The notes: a model not told the origin generated them from the letters alone. A stretch of DNA of 64,000 bases from Rhipidocladum racemiflorum (GCA_036346355.1 CM070576.1:18273558-18337557); one strand, 5' to 3'; shown: positions 11,904 through 23,726, numbered from the stretch's first letter. Made by a program: numbers and translations.

Positions 11904-13695
11904 ATGGAAAGAACTGACTGCAGCAGTAATTCCGAGGCAGTTCAAGTCAGTTCAGTTGCTACTACTAGAGTCAGTGTTAAAGCAGACAGTGACCAGCAAC
12001 CGTCCACTGTACCAACCGTGACAATTCAACACTTGGATCAGTTTGTCACTACCCAGACTCAGCTCATACAGATGATGGTGCAACAGATGAATGCTATCAG
12101 TGCCAAAATCAACCCCTCCACCACTGAAGTCGCAACCTCCTGTTCATAGTCAAAGTTTGCCTTGTTCATAAAGTCTAAACCGCCCACGTTTGGTGGATCA
12201 GCCACTCTCAAAGATGCAATTTGGCTTCGTGTCATAGAAGAGCAACTGGCTTTGGTGTAATGTGAAGATGAAGAGAAGGTCCCCAACACTACTTACCAGT
12301 TAAAAGGGGATGCATTAGTCTGGAGGAAAGGTTTCTACGCCACCTCTGAGGATGAACATACCATCACTTGTTTAGAGTTTACTACCGCCTTTTTGTCGGA
12401 TCTTCACCTCGTCAGAAGACAGTGGAACCACAGCAAGGTCAAGGAAGAATGGTGCCTCCGCACTCGATACCATACCTGGACATTGTTCTTTGAAGTATTG
12501 TCAACCAAACAAATCAGAAGACCGTGCATACATTCGATGTGGATAAATAGGACACACTGCTGATGAACAGGTAATCAATTGTTCCAACTGTGAAGGAAGC
12601 CATTTACCCAGAGAATGTCCTATGTGCAACATCACATGCTATCTTTGTGAAGGCCGTGATCACTGCCCATCTCAATGTTCCCTGGATTTAGTAGTGACCG
12701 CTGTGACTCGGCATCAGCGAGAGAATTTTCGAGCTGTCATTGCTCAAGAGTTAGCAAAAAGAGAAGGATTGTCATCCGCACCAACTGTGCCACGTGAAGA
12801 AAAGAAGAAGAAGCATGTCAACCCTATCCATCTACCTCAGGAAATCAGTAATACTTGGTCACCATGGAATTGTTTCTTATGTGATCAATGGGGTCATTGG
12901 CCTAGAGAATGCCCCATCAACTCGGCACGATGACCCAAACATTCATGTTACAACTGTGGTGAGTTAGGTCATTCTGTTAAGGAATGCCCACAGAAAGATC
13001 AAGCAATTTCTGAAGACATGATCATTCCAGAAATTACTGCAGTAAAGTTTGTAACACCAAAAGTGAGTGGTAAGACTACGAGAGTAATTCGCGTAAGGAG
13101 TCAGTTGAAGCAAGAAGAGTTGGTTAACAAAGGCCTTAACCTAAAAGATGAGTGCAAGGAATTGGAAGACCACCGCAAGCGTCAGAAAGTTTGTCAAGAA
13201 GGACCACCGCAACAGCGAATGAGGAGTGCCCCTCAACAACTCAGTTGCCATACTGCTCAGATTTTGTTCGAGGCACTTTCACCTATGCTTCGCCCTGATG
13301 GTCAGAGTTTCCATAACATCAACCTAGTGAAACGTTCTCAAGGAAGAAGCTTGCTGTCTAGAAATTTATGTGCCTGTCGTCAACCAGAACATTTTGCTAA
13401 CCGCTGCCCTTAGAAGAAAGTGATCACTGCGGATCACATCGATCTCAGCTCTACCCCTACCAAGACTGGTGCTACAACATGTGGAAGCCAGCAGATGTCA
13501 GTCAAGCGTTACTTCAGGTGCAATGAGCCGAGACACTTTGCTAATAGTTGTCCTAGGAGAAAGGTATTATACCTGCCCACTTCAATCCTAGTCCTTCACC
13601 TACCGAGACACTTACGCCAGAAAGTGAATTGTGAAGCAGTTCAAGAGGAAGCCATGCCGCAAGCGCCAGCAAAAGTCATGTCAACCACATTATGA
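11904..13695 (+). pseudogene. gag: LARD gag-like protein with multiple CCHC zinc knuckles
   Basis: The N-terminal part (from ATG 11904) is a short Gln-rich helix. It is followed, after a stop at 12147-12149 and frame changes, by a capsid-like stretch around 12165-12475 with KPPTFGGSATLKDA and ALVWRKGF, typical of gypsy gag. From 12580 to 13560 there is a row of knuckles: CSNCEGSHLPREC, CYLCEGRDHCPSQC, CFLCDQWGHWPREC, CYNCGELGHSVKEC, then two degenerate ones (CRQPEHFANRC, RCNEPRHFANSC). From 12622 the frame is constant but broken by TGA near 12931 and TAG at 13411-13413. Five to six spaced knuckles are unusual for a retrotransposon gag, which normally has one or two. Likely role: RNA binding. 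Confidence 0.6.
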
Positions 13696-14282
13696 CTGAT
13701 AAAGGTTAGGAGGCATCAGATGTTGTACTGATCAAAAGTCATATGTGATGCAGAATGTTGGAAGTTAAATTGTTCCTTGTCAAGATTAAGTTTTTGATAA
13801 AGCTCATCACCTTGGAAACCATACTTGAGATGCTTATACCTGGAATTAAATTAGTCACCCAAGCAAAAGGTGGTTTTTGGTCTATGGTTAGAGATGTAGT
13901 CAGTTAAGGGAAGTTAAAGTGTTCCGAGATAAAGTTGCTATCGGGTTACCTTTAGTATACCTGAGACAGCTGAGAACCATCCATTCCTTTATGGTTGAGT
14001 CAAGAAGATGGATGTGCCATCACATCGGAGGAAAGAGTTGCTGCGTGTGCTTAATAACTAACAAAGGATAATTGTCTACCTGAAGAATTACTCTAGCCAC
14101 CGCATGATGTACGCCAAACACCAATACCATTATCCCAACAATAGTTGAAGCTTGAGTTCAATATGCATGAGTACCTAGTTGAAATGGAGTTTAAGTCAGT
14201 ACTGGAGAATCAAGCCGACAAGGATAGTGCCAGACCAACAGGAATGCCGTTCAAGTCTTGATGAAGACCGCATAATTGCAAG
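13696..14282 (+). other. LARD internal sequence without recognisable gene
   Basis: Lies between the knuckle region and the Harbinger insertion. Short stretches look like decayed coding sequence, but no RT, protease or integrase motif could be found and stops occur in all frames. It continues on the other side of the transposon at 19051. Confidence 0.4.
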
Positions 14283-14285
14283 TAA

Positions 14286-14321
14286 GGGTGCGTTTGGTTG
14301 GAGGGCAGAGCCTGGATGGGA
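14286..14321 (+). repeat. Harbinger left terminal inverted repeat
   Basis: Perfect inverted match to 19012-19047 over 36 bases; similarity continues imperfectly further inside. A second copy of the TIR core, GTTTGGTTGAAGGG, follows at about 14353-14366. Confidence 0.93.
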
Positions 14322-14528
14322 TAGGGCGATCCCAGTTTTTCAGGTCATCCATTTGTTTGGTTGAAGGGATGGGGTGGATGGAGGCATCCAAGAAAAAGGA
14401 ATATGCTTTGAAGATGCTGTACCAACCCATCCCAAAAAATCAACCGGATGAAGCCATCCAACCCGGCTGGCGTGGACGAATCGATCCCAAAATCGGAAGC
14501 CATCCAAAATCGACCCGACGAGTCCATC

Positions 14529-14910
14529 CCTTCTCCCCTCCTCTCGCTGTTCTTCACCTCCTCTCGCTGTTCTTCGCCTCCTCTCGCCTCCTTCTCTCCC
14601 CATTCATCGCCTCCTCTCGCTGTTCTTCGTCTCGCCTCGCTGCTCGGGGTCGAGGTGTGGGGACGGCGGCTCGGGGCGGAGGTGGAGGGCAGGCAGCTCG
14701 GAGCAGAGGACGAGGGACGGCCGGCGGCTCGGGGCTGAGGACGAGGGACGGCCGGCGGCTCAGGGCTGAGGACAAGGGACGGCGGCTTGGGGCGGAGGTG
14801 GAGGGCAGGCAGCTCGGAGCGGAGGACGAGGGACGGCAGGCGGCTCGGGGCCGAAGACGAGGGACGGCCGGCGGCTTGGGGCTGAGGACGAGGACGGCAA
14901 TGACGACAAA
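14529..14910 (+). repeat. Two minisatellites in the Harbinger 5' region
   Basis: First a pyrimidine-rich array (about 14529-14640) of units like CCTCCTCTCGCTGTTCTTC. Then a G-rich array (about 14660-14910) with roughly 31-bp units like GGCTCGGGGCTGAGGACGAG. They precede a likely 5' UTR exon whose donor would be near 14980 (AAG/GTATAA), with the acceptor at 15488-15489. Confidence 0.6.
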
Positions 14911-15489
14911 GCGAGGAGGCGGACAATGGCTCAGGGCGAGGAGCTCACACAGATTTGATTTTCTCCCCCAAATCGAAGGTATAAACCCTATTCTATCGTT
15001 GCTGCTCCTACTAGCTCTGCACTTCCCTTTCCACTCCTCCTCTACTTGCTCTGCAAGATCTGTAATACATTGCTAATCATGAGTTGAGTGCCTAAGATCT
15101 GTTTATAGCTTGTATTGTTTAGCTTCTATTGCTTAGCTTCCAAGTAGCATGTAATCTGAAATCTTGTCGGCACAAATTAGCTTGTATTGTTTAGCTTCTA
15201 TTGCTTAAGATCTGTTTCACATTATATGTTCTACTTGTGGAATCTGATATCTAGCATCTAGCACATGGTGATGCACATAACACACGGTGTTTAGAAAAAA
15301 ACTGCATGTGAGAGTGATTTGCATCTCGTGTTGTTTTGCTGTGCCTTCAATATATTGTGAATGACATCTATCTTTAAGATATATTAGCTTCTAATTTTTG
15401 TAGCAAACTATCTTGTTGTCTATTAGTAAATCTCAGAAAAGGTTAGTGTGAAAAAATGTAGACACTGATGCATGTATGTACCATTGTAG

Positions 15490-16861
15490 ATGGAGAAGAG
15501 TAAGAAGACAATTTGCATTATAGCTGCAGCAGCGTATATGATTATTTCAATGATGGCCTTGGTTATTTAGTCTAGAAAAAGGAAAATGAGAGAACGTATT
15601 AGTTATGGACCAATAGATGAACGAGATAGAATACGAATTGAGTACCTAAACAACAAAATTTGGAAGAGTGATACAACTTGTGTAAACATGCTTAGGCTTG
15701 GAAGAGCACCTTTCTTCCGGTTTTGTAATCTCTTAAGAGACCGTGGCTTGCTTAGGGACACTGTACATTTATGTGTTGAGCAACAAGTAGCGATGTTCTT
15801 GAACACGGTTGGACACAACCTTAGGAATAGGTTGGTTGGCACTAATTATGGTAGGTCTGGTGAAACCGTTATCCGGTATTTCAAATTAGTCCTCCACGCC
15901 ATTGGTGAGCTACGGAATGAACTTATTAGGCCACCTTCATTGGAGACCCCAAGCAAAATAGCAGGGAACCCAAGGTGGGATCCATACTTTAAGGTATGAG
16001 GTTGAGGCAAATATTTTTTTGATTTTTAGGCATAAATTGTATGGTTCTTAATGTTTTTGGGTTGTATTGTTCACCAAATAGGATTGTATTGGAGCTATTG
16101 ATGGTACGCATGTACGGGCCTCTGTTTCAAAGGATATGGAGCCTTCATTTCGTGGTAGGAAGTCTTATGCTACTCAAAATGTGATGGCAGCTATAGATTT
16201 TGATCTTCGGTTCACATATGTTTTGGCGGGCTAGGAGGGGACAGCCCATGATGCTCTAGTTTTACGAGATGCATTAGAACGTGAAAATGGCCTTCGAGTC
16301 CCGCAAGGTAATAGATTAATCATGTACCTGTATCACTCTATACCATTTCATTATGTATAGCAATATCACCTACTTGTGCCTCATTGCCTTAGGTAAATTC
16401 TACCTAGTTGATGCCGGATATGGCGCCAAACCTGGATTCTTGCCTCCATTCCGTGGTGTGAGGTACCACTTGAATGAGTGGGGGAACAATCCCGTGCAAA
16501 ATGAGAAGGAATTATTCAATCTTAGGCACTCATCTCTCCGTGTGAGCATAGAGCGTGCATTTGGAGTCCTTTGAAGAGGAGGTTTAAAATCCTTGATGAT
16601 GCCACTCCATTCTTCCCTTTTCCTACTCAAGTAGACATTGTTGTGGCTTGTTGCATCATTCACAATTGGGTTATAGAGGATGGGGTCGACCAACTAATCA
16701 TACCGGGAGAACAATTGGCCATCGATCATAATTCCGCTTCATCGTCAACTTCGCAAAGAAGTGAACATGCATACATGGTTGCTTTCAGCAGGAATTGCCG
16801 ATCAAATGTGGGAAGACCGGCAAAACTACTATGGGAATTAATATATTCTATGTATTTCTAA
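15490..16861 (+). pseudogene. Harbinger DDE transposase, broken
   Basis: Would cut and paste the element. Three exons with GT-AG introns: 15490-15993, 16082-16307, and 16393 onward. The start at 15490 follows an acceptor TTGTAG and opens MEKSKKT. The nuclease fold has GAIDGTH (first Asp, exon 2), YLVDAGYG (second Asp, exon 3) and SIERAFGVL (Glu, exon 3), the order of PIF-type DDE_4 nucleases. Breaks: TAG at 15568-15570, TAG at 16232-16234 where the family normally has Trp, and a 2-base insertion at about 16572 after AFGVL. The end of the protein (CCIIHNWVIEDG) is still recognisable. Confidence 0.85.
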
Positions 16862-16879
16862 TGTTCTAAAGAGCTACCA

Positions 16880-17032
16880 TGTAATTGAACCTTTGAACTT
16901 GTATTATTGTCATCTCACTATTGTACTTGTGTTGTTGTCATTTCACTATTGAACTATTGAACTTGTATTATTGTCATTTCACTATTCTACTTGTGTTGTT
17001 GTCATTTCACAATTGAACTTGTAGTATTGTCA
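16880..17032 (+). repeat. AT-rich minisatellite between Harbinger genes
   Basis: About five to six imperfect units of roughly 27-30 bp, built from TTGTCATTTCACTATT and GAACTTGTATTA. It fills most of the spacer between the transposase and the Myb-like gene. Confidence 0.6.
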
Positions 17033-17056
17033 TGTATTTTCTTAATATGGTAGGAA

Positions 17057-18002
17057 ATGGACATTGATCTAACTGAGGAAAACTTGAGTGGGCATGTTGA
17101 TGGGAGTGGCCATATTTCATGGACATCGTCAATGTCTTCCTACATGCTTACCCATTTAGCTAATGTGGTGGGTAATGGAACTAGAACATCTTCTGGGTTC
17201 AAGAAAGTACACCTTAATGCTTGTGCTAGGGCTTTGAATGAACATTTCAAGGTGGGGCTTATTGGAGATCAAATTGGAAACCATGTTAGAACGTGGAAGA
17301 GGAAGTGGGCAAAGATTACCAACCTTAAGAATTTGAGTGGTGCACTTTGGGATGACGACAATTATATTATTGGGCTTGATCACGAGCATTATGCGGGCCA
17401 TATTAAGGTATTTCTGCTACAAATTTTTTGTATATCATGCTGTCCATTTGCTTGCTTATACTGTGTGTAACATGTTATCTATTGTTTTGTAGACACACAA
17501 AGGAGATGCTGAGTATCTAAACAAACCTATTGAGCACTACCTTGAGATGGCTACGATTTTTGGCAATACTTTGGCTACGGGGGAGTATGCCAAAGGATCA
17601 AATGAACCTCTAGCTACCGAAGTGAATGATACTGAAGGTGTGGAAGTTGGAGATGACAGTAGTCCTGCTACGACAAATGAAGATATGGCACAATCCTCAG
17701 CCTCGAAACCAAAGAGAGCCAAAACAGTTGCAAGCGAAGAGGATAAGTTGCAAGCAGCATTTCAAGCTGTTGGGGAAAGGATTGCCACTGCTATAGAGAA
17801 GTCCTATGGTTCCAACAACGAGTTGCCGGCCGATCTTTATGAGAATGTGCTCTCTATTCCGGGTTTTGATGAAACACACCTTTCTCACTACTATGCCTAT
17901 TTGGTTGAGCATCCTCAAATTGCTAGGGCATTCAACACACTTCAGTTCTCTCACAAGGTGGTTTGGGTTGCTAGATACGTTACTAATAACTTCTCTGGAT
18001 GA
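17057..18002 (+). CDS. Harbinger Myb/SANT-like DNA-binding protein
   Basis: In PIF/Harbinger elements this partner protein binds the transposon ends and brings the transposase to them. Two exons, 17057-17407 and 17493-18002, joined by a GT-AG intron of 85 nt with phase kept, give 286 residues and no internal stop. The Myb/SANT-like domain (about residues 15-115) contains the tryptophans WTSSMSSYM, WKRKWAKI and GALWDDD. A Ser/Thr/Asp-rich linker with a small basic patch (KPKRAK) follows, then a C-terminal helical region ending NNFSG. Unlike the transposase, it shows no lesions, so it might still make protein. Confidence 0.82.
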
Positions 18003-18770
18003 TATGTGTCTCTAAGTAGTTGGTTTGGGAGATATTTTGTTGCTGCCCTAAAACATTGAACTATGGGAGTTTTCCTATGTGCTGTTTTGCTATTATATTT
18101 GTGTGTGGACCTCAAAAACTATGTCTGTGTGTGGATCATCTTTGCTATTATATGTGTGTATGAATCAGACTTCATTATGGAGGGTTGTGCACCTATTTGT
18201 GCTGTTTTCCTATGTGTTGTTTTCCTATGTGCTGTTTTCCTATGTCCGAGTTGCTCCGGTGGCTGTCCCTGTCCTGCTGAGCCAACTGCAGTCAGATGGA
18301 CGGCAGTAGAGTAATCAGAACATAGAACTATAAATCATGTATCTCTAGTTTAAAGATCAAATGACGAATGATTGTTCAAGTCCATTAGTTATTTGTTCAG
18401 TTTATTGGATGACCGGCCTTCTTGGCCTTTCTGCTACCAACATTTTGGTAGGCTCCATATTCTTCTTGCATCTGACATTTTGGTTGGAGAATGTCAAACC
18501 TGTCGGTTTGTGTTTATGAGGTAGCAGAATATTAAGTATAGTTTAGGATCGAGAATAATAACTTACCCTTGTGAGTTGTGAACTCAGAGAGAACAATTAA
18601 TACAAACAATAAAATTTCCCAAAACAGAGGGGGTGGGAGCAATACAATCTGCTTTTTGTTGGAAAAATATTTAGGCAGAAATTCCTATCGAGGAAGGATA
18701 ATTCTCATACTTAATACATATCCATATATTTTTGTGAATTCATTCATTCTCATACACATCCAATCCAACC
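18003..18770 (+). other. Harbinger 3' noncoding region
   Basis: No gene seen. Contains a short tandem array near 18190-18250 with unit GTGCTGTTTTCCTAT (four copies) and AT-rich sequence beyond 18530. Confidence 0.5.
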
Positions 18771-18772
18771 CT

Positions 18773-18990
18773 CATCCCTCCAACCAAACAAAAATTTGGC
18801 TCATACCATCCAAGTCTCATCCCTCCAACCAAACAAAAATATGGCTCAACCCATCCAAGTCTCATCCCTCCAACCAAACAAAAATATGGCTCAACCCATC
18901 CAACTTCATCCCTCCAACCAAACAAAATTTTGGTTCATTCCATCCATCCCCCATCCCTCCAACCAAACATAAGCTTGGATAGCTTCATCC
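18773..18990 (+). repeat. Harbinger subterminal tandem repeats carrying the TIR core
   Basis: Five units of 44-45 bp, each starting CATCCCTCCAACCAAAC, which is close to the right TIR end (CTGCCCTCCAACCAAAC). The units run up to the terminal repeat. They probably multiply binding sites for the element's own proteins. Confidence 0.85.
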
Positions 18991-19050
18991 TTGCCAGACT
19001 GGATGGTCCTGTCCCATCCAGGCTCTGCCCTCCAACCAAACGCACCCTAA

Positions 19051-19456
19051 GCTTTGTTGTCAGATACAGCTTGTCCAATTTCTAGAAGAAGCAGAAAATC
19101 AAGTGTTCAGGAACAGAAGCAAGGAGCTTATCAATGGAGTTGCCAGAAACGCCAGCATGAGTGCAGGAGACGTTCAAGATTTCCCGACAGAGAAGGTGTC
19201 AAGATTTTCCGCAGAAGAAGTGCCTTCTTGTGCTAGAGAAGCAGACACAGTTGGAGTCAGTGGACTTGTAAGAGGATCTCATCCGCAAGGAGCAGCCTAC
19301 AAAATTTTGGATGTTATCAAGCGCTTGTTCAGAAGTGACCCTGTCCAGTATGCTGTTGCTTAGAAGTTTGAAGAAGCTCAAGTGTTGAGTCCCCTGAACC
19401 TATTTCTATAGTTAGCCCTGAATCTCGGGGACGAGATTCTGTTAAGGGGGGAGGTT
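19051..19456 (+). other. LARD internal 3' end with polypurine tract
   Basis: Short open stretches (for example 19103-19363) but no recognised domain. Near the end the sequence CTCGGGGACGAGATTCTG resembles the coding tail that precedes the 3' LTR in chromovirus-type gypsy elements. The polypurine tract AAGGGGGGAGG is at 19444-19454, two bases before the LTR. Confidence 0.6.
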
Positions 19457-22400
19457 TGTAACATCCCAAAATTTGGGTTTTCAAAATTTTATGGTTTAGT
19501 TTAGCTTCCCAAAAAATTTTGTTGATTTTCTCGCGTTTATAAAGCTTGATTTGAATTTTCTAAAAGCTAAAACAATTTAATTTGATTATTCTAAACCTCA
19601 AATAAAATAAATTAAATTTTATTTGGATTCCTTGTGCTTCAAGAAATTCTTCTGTAATTTTTGAGATTTTTCGGAGCTCGTTTGCTATTTATTGGATTTA
19701 TTCGGGATCGATTTGTATTAAGCCCTTTTATTGAAATTAATTAATTATTTGGAAAAGTTTATATAAAGTTTTGTTGCAAATATTTTATTTGAGTTCAAAA
19801 TATATCAAAATATTTTCTAGAATTTTTCTAGAATTTTTCGAGTATTTTTATTGCCTCAAATGATTTATTTGAATTTTCGGAATCGTTTTTATTTGAAAAT
19901 GCCACGTGTCGCCACCACAGTGCGCCACGTGTCAAGAGTCCGGCTTGTGCACACCAACTGCTCGGTAAAATGCCTACAAGGCTCGTTTTTGCTCCAAACG
20001 CGTCCAAATTTTTTTTTCTTGACCTAGCCGCCACCCCTAACCTTTGTAGACCTCCCACACGTCCCCTAGACCTCAGATCAATTTTCTAAAATTCCAAAAC
20101 TGCTGCATGAAGCCCGGATGTCGCCCGACGATGACCGAACTTTGGAGCCGCGTCCCGGGCAGCTCGTCGACAATTTTCGAGATCCGTCTTCTCCATGTGT
20201 GCTCCTAGGTACCATCTGTTTGCCTTTCAAATTTCGTCCAATTTGGCAAAGGGAATCAAAAGTTACGGCCGTTTCAATCTCGAATCTTGCCGAGGCCGTA
20301 TCTCCCTCAATTTTTCGAGTTAGGTGTTGAAATTTTTTCTGTAGACTCCCGGGGATGTCCTCTACATGATGCACATCTTGCCTCATGGTTTTGCCCTTTG
20401 AATTTTGCGCAGAAAATTCTTTTCTCCGATTAGACCGCGATCAGACTGCGTTTCAAACAGCGACAATCATCATCCCGCGTTCCCCGCTGTTCCAAAATGT
20501 AATTCTTCGAGCCACCTACGTCACGGTGTGCCTCTTGGTCCGATCTAGCTCTCGGTAAAATTTCGTCAAGTTCCGATAATTATTCTAGAAGTTATGGCCG
20601 TCCAAAGTTTAGATTTGAAACCCGTTAATCGGCAGTTTGTGATCAATCCGGAGGGGCGCCGCAAAATCCGCCTATACCGTTGAGTTCGTATCGCCGCGTT
20701 CTACATGGTAGACATTCCCCCTTTGCCATCCCATCCTCCGAAATTTTTATATATATATTTAGCCCACTGTTTAGCCGTCGTCGCGCGTCGCCTTATGACG
20801 CCGGCTATTTTAGTTCGCTCCAGTCGTGTTGTCGTCGTTAACATTTCGCCGTTAACGTTCCTCCGTTAACGTTTTGCCATTAACGTTTCACTGTTAACGC
20901 TCCGTCGTTAACGTTCCATCGTTAACGTTCCACCGTTAACGCTCCGTCGTTAACGTTTCGCCGTTAACGTTCCACTGTTAACATTCTGCCGTTAACGTTT
21001 CACCGTTAATGTCCCACAGTTAACGTTTCACCGTTAACGCTCCACCGTTAACATTCCGTCGTTAACATTCCACCGTTAATGTTTCCCCGTTAACGCTCCG
21101 CCGTTAACGCTTCATCGTTAACGCTTGACTCTCATCGCTTCGTTGTCATTGCATGCGTGCATTCATGCAAGAACCCTAGTGCGATGTCCTCATCTTCTCT
21201 ATCATCATGACGTGAGCCTAGTCTCATCGTCATATCATCTTCAAAGCCGAATCAAAACCCTAACCTAAGACCGGTTCGATGGACTAAGTTCATCGTGAGC
21301 CGCGTTGTTATCTTTGCAATCTTTCCCGTTGTTTCAATCGTGGTAAGACACTTGTCTTGTCTTATCCCTGAAAACCTAATCTACCATTGACCTAGACTTC
21401 GTTCGTGGACTTGGTCGATAGACCATTGGCCATGTGCCATAACCTTGGGCCCGATCTAGTCTATCAGCCTTCTTCTCTTTTGTTTGATTGTGTCCGTTCG
21501 GTCAACAAAAGTCAACTTCGAGAATCAGTTTAGTTCATTGTGAACTAACATATCCTTATGGACCCGATCTGTAGATCGAGAGCCCATATGTCATCATTTG
21601 TCCAATCAAGACAATAACTTCAGAAGAAATATTCTTCGGAATAATATTCTTTCTTTCCCAGTTATTAATCTTTCCCTTTTCGGTGTTTTTCCGAAAGCTC
21701 GTTCTCTTTTGTCTAACCTTCGATCTAATCCAATCAAGTTCCTAAATTCATCCAAGCCGTTGTGCCAATGCTGTTCGTTCTTAATTTGGAGTTTATTTGA
21801 ATTGTCTTTTGAGTTTTGTTGTATTTGTGTTTCTTTATCGTTAGACGCGTCGTCCGGAAATCGTTCTACGGGCTGAAGATCAAGGAAGTGAAGATCGAAG
21901 GTCGAGGATCAAGAATCAAGGATAAAGAGTAAAGATCAGTAAAAGTTGCAAGGGCCAGGCAAGTTGTGCTTTGACCATGTTCATCCCATTTTCGAAAATT
22001 ATGTTGTTTCAAATTATTGCATGCTAGTTTGAGTTAAACTGATTTCAATAATTTGGGATTAGATAATCAACCTACTTGTTATCGCCACCTTGCCTATAAT
22101 GATTGTATGCCATGATTCATTTATAACCCTAGGTTTGTTGATTAATAGTTGGTAGCTAATAAATTGCCAACATGGGTTAGATAGATCGTATTAGTCTGCT
22201 TATACCTGCAACGAGTCAGTGCCATCATTTTGGAATTACAAATGTCAATATTGATTAATGGAATATGCAATGTATTTTGAAATTGTGTGACGTGTTGCCG
22301 ACACGATGAAGTTGACATGCGGAGGCCTTCGTGCTTCTTCAAGGAAGTTGAGTTGTTGTTGGCATGGTGTTGCGCAATAATCAACTGGGGTGATAAAATG

Positions 22401-23613
22401 ATTTAGACTGGGGCAAGTGGAAAGATTTATGGTGGGCCAGTTTGGCGGTTGGGAATGTTTGAAACATGATATATGTATGAGTGATGGTGAGATAGTTTTA
22501 TTTGAGAGTATTGATGTAAGTCTTGCCCTGGTCACTCTAAGGACTTAACCTTGCAAGCCTTTGAACTGAGTCAATCATCCAACCACATGTCTGTAATGGG
22601 ACAGACCTAGTTGAGTAAGTTACTAATAACTTGCATGTGGTACCTCGGGGTGTCAACTACATCTTTTGTGTAGCTTGAAGGGGGAGCGTACCAGGGCTGC
22701 GGCATGGTACCCGTCCAACGGTATGTCGGTCCCATACTTCGCCTTTGTTAAGGGAAGGGATGGTGTATGGCAAAAACCGGAGAGGTTCACTTGTGTAGTT
22801 GGAAGTTTCCGAAAGGCTTTGTTATGATCACTCATTCGCATACTCTTGTATGGCGATTCACGGTTAACATGGTGAGTTGATTGTATCTTGTGGTTAAAGT
22901 GTATAACCTCTGTAGAGTGTAAAATCTATTCGAATAGCCGTGTCAGCGGTACTGGACAATGCTCGGGGATTACAGTCAAGGGTTAGCTTTTCATAAAATT
23001 GATCTTGGGTTTGGAGGCAGTTTGCCTGTGGAAAAGTGATAACTGTTTAAGGATGTGGAAAGGTTTACTTGTGGAATAACTGTGAAATTTATTACTGTCA
23101 TTATTTGTTTTACTGCTTTACAATCTATTATGTTTATTTATGATTGTTGCTTTTGTCCAAAATAACCATTCAGCCTGTTACTTGGAATAAGCCATGCATA
23201 TAGTTATTAGACTTGCATTCTGTGCATGACTTGCTGAGTGCTTTATGTACTCACCCCTTGCAAACAAACAATCACCAGTGAGCAAAAGTCTACATCGTCG
23301 AAGAAGAAGAAGTTCCGTGAGAAGGCGATTATCTAGGAGTCGAACCCTGTCAGTTGCCTGTGGCGTATCGATGGGATTCACCGATGTTCTTCGTTTCGCT
23401 GCTGCTTATTTGGAGTTGAAGCCGTTAAGGCCTCACAAATGTAAGGTTGACCTTAAGGTTGTTCAATAGTTTATATTCTATATTTGTGTTATTTCTCTTT
23501 TCCGCTGTGTATGATTGTGATATTCGTCTATGTTGAGACTGTGTGCACTAGCGTGATCCTGGACTAGTGCTGAATACACAGAGGGTCCGGATTTGCACAT
23601 TCGGGTCCCGACA
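19457..23613 (+). repeat. 3' LTR of the LARD (full, 4157 bp)
   Basis: Starts TGTAACATCCC just after the polypurine tract and ends CCCGACA. The last 2245 bases match the left LTR. The first 1912 bases exist only here and include AT-rich sequence, a GC-rich stretch with CCACGTGTCGCCACC-like boxes (near 19900-19930), and the 14-bp array at 20836-21126. It abuts minus-strand RT sequence of E3 at 23614. Confidence 0.82.
20836..21126 (+). repeat. 14-bp tandem array around GTTAAC
   Basis: About 21 units of consensus CGTTAACGTTCCAC with few length changes. Most units keep the palindrome GTTAAC; variation is mainly in the second half of each unit. It lies in the part of the LTR that the left copy has lost. 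Confidence 0.9.
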
Positions 23614-23726
23614 TTCTCCAGGGGCCATGCTAATCTGGTGGTACCCGGAGTACGCGTCTAGAAAGCAAAGCAATTCGCAGCCTGCGGTCGAGTCGACGAT
23701 GAGATCAACTCGAGGCAGTGGGTAAG
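23614..23726 (-). pseudogene. E3 reverse transcriptase fragment (second piece)
   Basis: The minus strand reads PLPRVDLIVDSTAG, then FLDAYSGYHQI, the RT stretch that follows the part at 37500. It is cut on the right by the E2 LTR (23727) and on the left by the LARD LTR (23613). The rest of E3 pol, which should lie further left, is absent from the window. Confidence 0.85.

Larger units (their letters stand above)
14286..19047 (+). mobile_element. PIF/Harbinger DNA transposon
   Basis: A 4762-bp element with 36-bp perfect terminal inverted repeats (14286-14321 and 19012-19047, starting GGGTGCGTTTGGTTGG) and a TAA target duplication (14283-14285 and 19048-19050), the signature of the PIF/Harbinger superfamily. 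It holds the two genes such elements carry, a DDE transposase and a Myb/SANT-like protein, both on the plus strand. The transposase is broken; the Myb-like frame is open. It sits in the internal region of the LARD and so inserted after that element arose. Confidence 0.93.
9037..23613 (+). mobile_element. Large non-autonomous LTR retrotransposon (LARD-like)
   Basis: Bounded by a partial left LTR (9037-11279) and a full right LTR (19457-23613), with a PBS right after the left LTR and a polypurine tract right before the right LTR, all on the plus strand. The internal region, without the Harbinger insert, is about 3.4 kb. It encodes only a gag-like protein; no RT or integrase motifs were found. 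The 4157-bp LTR with little coding content fits large retrotransposon derivatives. I counted six substitutions in the first roughly 640 aligned LTR bases, so the insertion is fairly recent. No target duplication can be tested because the left LTR start is gone. Confidence 0.75.

Noticed and set aside
18773..18990. Possible CRISPR-like or satellite array
   Set aside because: Units carry the transposon's TIR core and end at its terminus, so they are subterminal repeats.
20836..21126. Possible CRISPR array
   Set aside because: Continuous 14-bp tandem units without unique spacers, in a plant LTR.
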